A stretch of 64,000 nucleotides of DNA, from the NCBI GenBank assembly GCA_000320605.2, contig KB445791.1, forward strand, positions 1,630,302 through 1,694,301, given 5' to 3'. The stretch comes from Gelatoporia subvermispora B (lineage: Eukaryota; Basidiomycota; Agaricomycetes; Polyporales; Gelatoporiaceae). Positions within the stretch are counted from its first letter, which is position 1, and each line of letters opens with the position of its first letter. Shown here piece after piece: positions 55,889 through 64,000 of the stretch. The notes below the pieces were generated by a model, which was given only the letters and a program-made list of their open reading frames with translations, did not search any database and was not told the DNA's origin. The position numbers and the translations under genes were made by a program.

Positions 55889-58800
55889 TTCTGAGGGTAT
55901 ACGTGAGCTGATGTCGGCAGGTAGCGGTGGGCGAGCATGGGCATACCTCAATGAGGTGAAGTGAGTATACAGATTACACAAGACTGTAGGCTATGTCATG
56001 AGTGACGCCAAGATTGACGGAGAATGAAGGGAAGACTGACTTGAGAGGGAGGTGGGCTGTCGAGGCGCGTGATAGGGGTAGGGAGATGATGGCAGATGGA
56101 AGATAATAAAAGCAGGAAACCGAACGTCGTGCAAGTTCGTGCAGGGTCGTAAATGGGAAGGCGGGACGGAGAGGGAAGAGGGTGAGCTGGTGGAAGTAGG
56201 GAGAGATGGAGAATAGCCTTCGGGCTTGCAAGCGCTCCCCCGCGTATTTCTAGTTGCTCCCAAACACAGCCAATTTCGGCCTATATCCGCACAGAACCGA
56301 GCTCCCTCCATTGGTCCTCATCCCCTCCTTATCCTCTTATTGTCCGTATATCTCCAGAGTAAATCAGAAAATCGAAATTGCCCGCTGAGGGGTACGCGGC
56401 TGGGATGTCATTGAACATATCCCCATCTTCCCCGCTCGGCGTGCAGCGCGCGGAACTACGTCGACGCCCGCCCCGGACTCATACCAGTCAAGGAGTCTGC
56501 TCATGGACGTTCTATGCGCTCGTATACTCCGTCCCTGAGCCAGATACTCAGATACTTTCCCGCGGGCATCGCCGAGCCATCATACTCGTCCACCAGGTCA
56601 GCCCAGCTCAGGCACAACCTGGCACAACGCCCATCATCGCACGACCAGTCATCGTGCTTGACAACCCTTCGCAGGCTGCCCCAGCCAGCCCCCCCATGTG
56701 CTCTCTGATGGGCAGCTCCTCAAAAAGACACCTCTGGGGGTGTGCGCGTCCCGTGCCGGCCATCTTGCTGTGCCAGACGCTAGCAGCACATCCATACCTG
56801 TCCTTCCACGCTCCTCCAGCGCGCCATGCTCCAACATCAAGGGACCCTCCAGCGATTGCTGACAGAGCTCCATGGGAAACAGCGCTTGCGCTCTCCTCGC
56901 TCTTTTACGACCAACGAACCATTTTCTCAACCCGGCAATTGGATCGATAGCACTCGTCCCCCAGATCGAACTTGCAGATTGGTCTGGCCAGGATCAAAAC
57001 ATAACGCGTCGATCCCATGCCACGCGAGCAGCACCAGGCAGCACCTCCGTCACCGCGCAGCTGACCTGCACGAATGGTGCCACGGCAGAGCCGTCTCAAC
57101 CATAGGTATGTGAGCGTGCTTTCCACCGGGACGGCGGTTGTTTCTGGCATGATTCCGATAGACTCTGGTGGAAGTATTAAAACCTCCAGCTCCGGGGGAA
57201 CTTCCTCCGCACGTACCTGTATCTCGAGCCAATCTTGAGCCGCTCGATCCACGTGAGGCCGACATTCATTGCATCGGCTAGATGTGAAGCAAGTCATATC
57301 AGATAAGTCAGACCCTAAACTAAGGACAGGACGTTGTATGTTTCCGCTTTCCAGAAGTTCTAACCGGCCCAATCTGTGTCATCTATGTTCTCCCAGAGAC
57401 GGGCCATGAGTACCAGGGACTTCTATGCCCAGATCACGGTCAGAGACGGTTAGAGAGGCGCTTGCTGGTCTCGAGGAAAGAACAACAATCTGATGTTTCT
57501 TGATATCTCCGGAGACGGACCCAGCTATGATGGCCTCCACGGTTTCTGGCCAGAACTCCCCTCAGACGCCAATGGAAGTCGGGTATATAATATCTCTGGT
57601 AGGCGGAAACTTCTCCACATTTCACCTGCAAGGACTTCGGCCCATTGCACACATCGGCATTTCTGCAGCATGTTCTGGGCTCCTCGGGGACCATTTCGTA
57701 TATTATTGCGGATCGGGGGTCCGTATCTTGACATTCGCCGTGACGGAAACAATAGCTTGGCCAGCATGTAGTAGTCGTACTGGGCTCAGCGATAGAGCGG
57801 CATTGCAATTGCCCATCCTGGACAGCGCGCTGGTGAGACCAGTCCCATCTCAAGAGTTCCGGGACCTAAGTTATTGACCGTGACAGTCCCTTGTCAGCTT
57901 CCGAATTTCTCGGTTCGAGTTATCCATAGCACCGGCGTCTGGTTGTCCTGGGCTCAGTAGGGGGCGTATCGTGCGTGCAACTTCATGTTAACTTTGCGTG
58001 TGGCTGGGTCAGGCGATCGCTGCGATACAGCGTCACCGTCTCACTTGAGGTAATATGATGATCACCCTGTGGGGAGCGAGCTCATAGCAGTCTTAAAGCA
58101 TTCATAGCGGGCTTCATGTAGCCTCGGAGCACTCAGCTGCCTTCACCAAGAGATATGGCAGCCATGGAACACACTTATTCTCGACCCATAACCATAGTCT
58201 TGGATCTCCACCGAAGAGAAGACGGCTACGCCCTATGCCCTAGCACTGTTTGACAGCCCTACGAGGAATTACACGGCATTGCCCCCCAGCTCAGCCCGAT
58301 GGCTCGTGTCAAAGAGGCCAGAGGCACAGGCATGAAGCCAACGAGCGAGGACTCAAGCCAAGCAGAACGAAACCCGAACGCGAGCCTGGGCGCTCTCTCA
58401 TCGATTTAAGACCTAATACGAAAGCTCAATTCAAACGCAAATTGCCGAGAGAGAATCCGAGGGGGTGGTGAACCGAATTTGAGCATCTTGTCGTCGGTTT
58501 TTGTTTATCGACTTACTCTTTGGGGCTCGTTGACATGACTGTCCTTTTGTTATATTTAACGTTCGTACTTCAAGCCAGGGAGCTCCTCTAGTTGGAAGCC
58601 ACTTATTACGAAAGCCGAGACCGGCAAGTTGTGCTCTAGACATGCGGCGACTCCCTCACGGAATGACAAATCAAATTCGTCACAATTAGGTGAGTTTAAA
58701 TTTCCATACATCAGTGCAAACGAGCTGTGATATGATTCAATATAGACACAAAAACATCGATGGAGATATCGCGGATATGCCTATCCACTTGTCTTCTACG

Positions 58801-59913
58801 GAAGAAACAATATGTCCTTTTTGCGCCATGTAATTGTACAGGTGACCGGGCGCACCATACCAAGCCTTCTCGCTGGCTCCTGTCGTGTGCCGCACGAATC
58901 TTCCATAGAAACCATAAGCCAGCGCGTGCAAGACCGAGCTGGCGCATTCCCTGGACAGCCGAAGCCTCCCACGACAAGCGCGGGGAACACCTGTGCTGCT
59001 GCAACGAAGACGGTTGTCCGAAGGCGCCACTAGGACCGTATATTCGACGCTATCTATGCATCTATGCCGGGAACTCGGGGGGCGCGGGAGGCGTGGCTGA
59101 AGACCCGAGACCCCATAATTAAACTACCGGGACGCTGCTGCTCCGGCTGTACGAGGTCGCCGTGTTGAGTGTCACGAGTACCTCTCCTGTATTCGTATTC
59201 ACTGCATCGTGGAGGATGCATGGCACGGGCCGAGATGTACCTGAGACTGTGCAATTCGACATTCTTACGCAGGGGTGGCGGACACGAAATGGCTCGGACA
59301 TCCTGATCCGAAATGATGTCAGCCTGTACGCCGAAACCGAACTTCCTGCACTTGACGAAGACCACCATGTTGACATTGGAAAATCAGACGATCATCCACG
59401 AGCAGAAAATTATCTATCTGTCTGTCAAAGTTGCCGCTGGGACGTGTGAACGGGCCTTGTTGTCATTGATTCCAGCAAGTCTCCCATGTTCCCGCAGAGT
59501 TCTGGTTCATTTAGGAAGTCATGATGGAACAGCGGAATATGAACATGCCTGCGTAGCGTAAGCGAAAGTTGGGGGCGTTACTTCTGAGCATTCGGACCGT
59601 AAATACATCGTATTCGGCTAATTTGGTCTCAGGAAAGCAGCCATCACCGCGATGCACCTGCACTATCGCGATGCAGTGAGCCTCAGCCTTGGTCCGAGCC
59701 AAAGCGACACATACTCGCAGATTGTTCTTGCTCATGGACATGTGCTCTACCTCACTCATAGTCTTCTCATTTTCCACTCGTCCGGATTCTCAGAACGCAC
59801 GGAGAGAAAGCCAATAGCGCACACCGATAATAAATTTGAACACGGTTGCGATTCGAATATGTCTCGGAGATAGTGACTATAGAGCACTTGTATTCGACCC
59901 GACATCCATACTT
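55889..59913. other. 4 kb region with no recognised gene
   Basis: The right-hand part of the window between the Ras-like gene and the GH3 enzyme. The first 350 bp should be the Ras-like promoter and leader. Longest open frames (56378-56950 +, 56905-57372 -, 57440-57853 -, 57500-57877 +) show no motif, transmembrane pattern or splice structure that I can defend. I saw no transposon ends, long repeats or tRNA genes. It may be accessory sequence, a decayed gene or an unrecognised gene. Confidence 0.45.
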
Positions 59914-62900
59914 CTAGTTGGTGATGGAGCCCTTGAGACGCAAATCTCTGCTGCTTGCACCGACTGATATTTCCGTGACACCGGTGGGAATTTCCCAACG
60001 CTGGGAAACGACATCCCAGACAGAGAAGCTCATGCGGGAAAGGTTGAACGTCACCACCTGTGACTCGCTTGGCTCGAGGAAGACACTGTCGAAACCTTTG
60101 AGGTTGAACGGAGCGGAGTTCGCGGAAGCAGGAGGGGATGTGTATAGCTGCGGGACCTGAACGACATGTGTAAGCACGCATTGCGATCTTTGGAGCACGC
60201 AGCTCACCTCGGCCCCCGCAACGGTGCCATTGTTCTTGATGGTGGCAGTAACCGTCACGACCGGATCATGCAGCCTGCATGAGTGCATGAGATAAGAAGT
60301 AGAAATGTAAGGTTGTAGGGTGTACTGACCAAGGGTCCAGCGCTGATCCAGGGCCGGTCGGTTGACGACTCCCGCCCGCAGTGGATCCGGTGATCGTCAG
60401 ATTCGAATATTCAAATGTCGTATATGAAAGACCGAAGCCAAACTCGTAGCGAGGTGCGATACCCGCCTTCACAGATACTGAGCCGCTTGTCATCGAAAGG
60501 ATCGTCAGGACCACTTACAGCGTCGAAATGTCTGTAATCAATGAAAAGTCCTTCCGTGTAGGGAATTTGCACGATGTTTGTGCCATCGTAAATGACTTGA
60601 GCAGAGTAGTCGGTGATGGCTTTGCCTATCGTGTACGGCAATCTTCCACTACGGCAAGTAGATTATGGATATTGAAGAAAAACAAGTGAGTTATAGGACT
60701 GACCCAGGGTTATAATCGCCATATAGAACATCCGTAACGGCATTTCCTAGGGTGAGAATAAATTTTCGAAAGTCATTATGCACCACATCATTCTGACCTG
60801 CTTCCTGACCAGGGAGGCCACTCCAAACCTAGCGATTATCAGACGTAATTCGCGTAACGAGTTCATGCAAGAGTTACCAGAGCAGTCACTGAGATAACTG
60901 TAAGATTACTAGTGGCGAATCCATATCGATTTACGAACCGTTAGGGTTATCAATCCATGCCTCGACCAAGATCGGGCCAACTGTGTTCACGACAACAATG
61001 GTATTATTGTTGACGCTCGCGACTTGCTCCACAAGAGCATCCTGGTACCGTGTAAGGGCAAGATATCGGATTCCACCGATGAAGTATACGAACTCCGTTG
61101 TGCCATGCACTGAGGTCGTTACGATCTCCAGCATTGCCTTCAACAGTGATATAGCCTTCTCTAGATACGAGGATCATCACGTGTCTAGAAAACTAACGTA
61201 GAAAGCACATTACTCACCCGCTGTCAGCTGTGATGAACACGAACGCTACATCTTTCCCGCGAGCCGCGTTGATTGCGCCGGTTAGGTCTGTATCGCTGAG
61301 GGAAGACGTGACAACTGTGCCGTCCTGTTTGGCTCGTGCTGTGATGGCGTCTACCGGCTACAACGAAGGATCAGTTGGTGCTCGAAGGACGTATCACATG
61401 TCAGCCATACCGCAACTAGATAAGGATAATTGGCAGTTCTTGGGGATTCGTTAGTTGAACTCAATATACGGGAAGCCAATGAACTAACCCGCTCCCCCAT
61501 CCCATACCAAGTACTCCATCGTCGCCTCCACGGTCGGTATATCTACACATCATCCTCGCGATGAAGGATATCAAAATACAAGGCGAAAGAGATTTATTAC
61601 GCACCCGTTTGGTCCCACAGATGAATTGCCAGCACCATTTCCAACTATTGCGATCGTTTTAGGGGCTTCTAGGGGTAGCACGTTCCCCTCATTCTTGAGA
61701 AGTACTGTGGATGCATCTCCGATTGTGCGTATGAGCCTAGAGATTTGAATGAGGAAGGCATTAGTTAATATTGGGGTGACTTTAAGATGGAGTTACTCCG
61801 CATGGTTTCCCTGAACATTGACCTGGGATCCTTCGTTTGCATTCCACGCGTTGAAGTTGACAGCAGGGTATCCGGAGTCTTGGCCCAGGAGATACCTACG
61901 AACAGCTTAAATATCTGGAAATACATCAAGCGTTTACATGTCGCTCTGCTCACCATGCTGCTAGAATCCGGGTAGCCATGTCCTAGGTCCAGCGCGTAAA
62001 TGACGTATCAAATCAAGTCTTGTGCAAACACGAACGTCTATACGGGACTCGGGAACCTGTCCACTCTGGACTGCGTTTACCAAGTTTTGTCCGAAGTACC
62101 TAGCGACAGGTTGGCACCACGAATAACGTGAGTTACTCATCAGCGTACGTTGTTCCTGAGTTGGCCGATTCGTCTCCGGGCATGGTCATCTGTTCATCTC
62201 CTTCAGAATGGACCTTTCGGACCGCGGCAAAATATCCCTACATCAAGACCGCCATTGACAGCGGGAGCAGTTGAGTGCGTTGCCCACCAATCTGTCTCTC
62301 GTAAAATTCTGGCCGACGACGACAGTGTCTCAAACCTACCTGACATCACGTCTAGAAATGTAGTTCGTGTGAATATGTGTGAAAGGGATGTACGGATCTA
62401 CTTACAGCCCTGAAACCCGAATTCGCCCTTCAAAATCCCGTTCAGAGTCTGATCATTCTCGCAAGCCCAACTGCCGTTGACTGAGACAAACCATGTCATG
62501 ATGGTGTGCCTCTAAGAGAAACACCACTCACTCTGATCTGCGCGAAGGCAAATTGATCAGAACGGTGAGTCGCCATAAGAACAGGACGATCGTACTGTAA
62601 CTGCACAGCACAGACGCCACGTTCGCCTGAACGCTGCGTAGGAACTACAGAGATGTCATGATGCGATTCTCCACTAACGCGATCGAGTAGACTTACTGGG
62701 TACGTATAGAGTTCGTGTTCCTGAAGAACGTCAGGGATCTCAACGGAGTGTACGATGTGAAGGACCTCACAGTTCTAGATGCGCAACAATCAGTTACACG
62801 TCATTATGGGAAGGGGTATACGCACCTGTCGTCAATAACCGACGAACTAGACTGGCGAAAATGCTCTTGTTCGCTTGGAGACAAGTGAGAAGGTCAATCG

Positions 62901-63545
62901 GAGAAGATATAACAATCATGTTCACTTGTTAATGTAGTGCTTAGCGCACGCTTGGACCCCTGCAGACTGGACCCCTTGGATCGTCTCGAACGCAACTTCT
63001 CCAGACAAGTATGGGTCTCCACCACCGCTGGAGCGAGACGTGAGAGATCAGGATCAACAATATCTTATTCGGTAAATGAGTGTACCCTTCCCAGTTGCGA
63101 CCAGCTGCAGGAGCCCGCATCAAGTTCCTGTACATCAGGTCAGCTAGGGAACTGGATGATAAAAGTGACGTTACATCATCGGACCCAGAGCAACATGCAC
63201 TCCCTTCCCTCGGAATTCGGCACCCATCGCAGCGCCGCGTTGCTGCATGAGCGTTCGGTTAAACCTACCTATATCATAAGACACATTAACTCCAGTGAGC
63301 GTTGCAACTCACGTCGCTGCCACATTGATCTCTCTAAAATCAGGTTAGTATCAGTGCGGAGCACATATATACAAAATCGTACGGCGGAAAAGCGGAGACG
63401 CCGCTGGCATATCGCACGCCGAGAGGACTGTCTGGCAGGGAATTCAGTTTTTCAGGGACCCTGTAAGTTACCGTAAACGAGTTCCATCATACCTTCCAAA
63501 CAGAGTCCACTAAAGCTTGGGATTGAGGAAATTGTAGGAACATTT
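59914..63545 (-). CDS. GH3 beta-glucosidase, apparently lacking its N-terminal exons
   Basis: This family hydrolyses terminal beta-glucosyl residues, usually outside the cell during cellulose breakdown. Re-joined exons give [90 protein letters not shown] and GFQGYVMSDWW. In the last one Asp is the catalytic nucleophile position. Further blocks are [103 protein letters not shown] and [21 protein letters not shown] fibronectin III-like end carries [20 protein letters not shown]. About twenty introns and several micro-exons are needed. No signal peptide or in-frame ATG lies upstream of 63545, so the 5' end is missing or the gene is dead. It ends at 59914. Confidence 0.85.
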
Positions 63546-63667
63546 CTGTGACGCTCGCTGCTGATTAGTCAGCAGGTGGCGGCACACGAGGGAACGAGCA
63601 CACAAGAAAGACAGGTTATGGTCCTGGTATTCTGAGACTCGATGGCGTACGCGTACAAACGAGGGGC

Positions 63668-63675
63668 TTTATATA
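63668..63675 (-). promoter_or_regulatory. TATA box reading toward the GH3 gene
   Basis: On the minus strand TATATAAA, about 125 bp upstream of the first recognisable GH3 exon. It leaves no room for a signal peptide exon. Confidence 0.4.
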
Positions 63676-63857
63676 CGACGAGATGAGCGGGGCTTAAATC
63701 GGAGGGAACCAAAGGGGGGGAGGCAGCGAGAACTGTACTAGCGGGAGGAATCGAGAACACAAGTCGAACCGTGGTAATGTCCGCATAAGGGAGAATGCTA
63801 ACGTCAGCGCTACATACGCCCTCTGGCCATTGCATAGCAATGGTCATCCCTCGCCCT

Positions 63858-64000
63858 CTAAGCCGACACGTTACCGGAAGTGTTGTCTCCCCCACCAGCG
63901 GAGCCCGTACCTTCGGAGGCGGCGACGCCGGCCTCGAGCATCGGGGTGTCTTCCGTGTTGTCGGGCTCGCCCTCAGCATCCTTGTCGCTGAGTTCAGGAG
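63858..64000 (-). CDS. C-terminal end of an unidentified gene (partial)
   Basis: From the right edge the minus strand is open for about 45 codons and ends at a TAG (63860-63858). The residues are acidic then Gly/Ser-rich (DAEGEPDNTEDTPMLEAGVA, then GTGSAGGGDNTSGNVSA), a usual disordered C-terminus. The rest lies outside the window, so no family can be named. It could also be a chance open frame. Confidence 0.4.
   Translation of the reverse strand, partial: PELSDKDAEGEPDNTEDTPMLEAGVAASEGTGSAGGGDNTSGNVSA

Noticed and set aside
56905..57853. Two long minus-strand ORFs (155 and 137 codons)
   Set aside because: No recognisable family, no start context and no consistent splice links; kept only as an observation about the region.
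61845..61945. Apparent stop codon in place of a conserved Trp in the GH3 gene
   Set aside because: An acceptor 19 bases further on (ending GTAG) restores A-W-Y-L-L-G-Q-D without any lesion.
1..64000. tRNA, rRNA, CRISPR or transposon features
   Set aside because: I looked for A/B-box-like sequence, repeat-spacer arrays, terminal inverted repeats and transposase or reverse-transcriptase motifs and saw none I could support.

Overview
This window is nuclear DNA of a filamentous basidiomycete, most likely an Agaricomycete. The genes are typical fungal housekeeping genes, cut by many short GT-AG introns of roughly 50-65 nt, and they lie close together on both strands. I see no rRNA, tRNA, CRISPR array or recognisable transposon. 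All protein assignments come from reading translations and re-joining exons by eye; no database search was run. Where exact splice positions are given, the reading frame and a conserved motif agree.

Layout from left to right. A membrane protein runs off the left edge (1-1941, -). Next come TRAX/translin-X (2604-3740, -), a HIT-domain protein (4359-5533, +), and the large proteasome activator PA200/Blm10 (5842-14514, -). A candidate Rpd3L subunit resembling Rxt2 (14858-15983, -) faces a long disordered Ser/Pro-rich protein (16483-21837, +). Then follow succinyl-CoA ligase beta (22032-23815, -), a DinB-like protein (24410-25233, +), an Rpd3-type histone deacetylase (25829-28099, +), the repair protein XPA/Rad14 (28402-29571, +), a peroxisomal acyl-CoA thioesterase ending in SKL (29866-31314, +) and ribosomal protein S27 (31701-32166, -). 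A BTG/Tob protein (33765-34751, +) and a small orphan (35870-36196, +) follow. After a 2 kb gap come biotin synthase (38245-39790, +), a wrecked aldehyde dehydrogenase (40715-41838, +), a REX4-like exonuclease domain with an altered active site (43258-44107, +), the splicing factor BCAS2/SPF27 (44344-45237, -) and the 30 kDa complex I subunit (45320-46459, +). Then MTC1-like (46575-48044, -), a Chp1-like chromodomain protein (48317-52321, +), peroxisomal membrane protein PXMP4 (52623-53359, +), a BTB protein (53430-54510, -) and a Ras-like GTPase (55012-55888, -). About 4 kb without a recognisable gene precedes a GH3 beta-glucosidase (59914-63545, -). The 3' end of one more gene sits at the right edge.

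There is no operon-like system, but themes recur. Chromatin silencing is represented by the Rpd3 deacetylase, the candidate Rxt2-like subunit and the Chp1-like protein. Peroxisomes and mitochondria are represented by the SKL thioesterase, PXMP4, succinyl-CoA ligase, biotin synthase and complex I. Several pairs are head to head and may share promoters.

The most striking signal is micro-exons. Restoring conserved protein motifs requires exons of 2 nt (Ras switch I), 4, 6, 11 and 12 nt (beta-glucosidase, one carrying the catalytic nucleophile motif), 9 nt (thioesterase), 19 nt (XPA) and 21 nt (biotin synthase FeS motif). It also requires a last exon with only five coding bases that completes the YYA tail of PA200, and a start-codon-only first exon in RPS27 followed by a GC-AG intron. 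Standard gene finders would probably miss or misjoin most of these.
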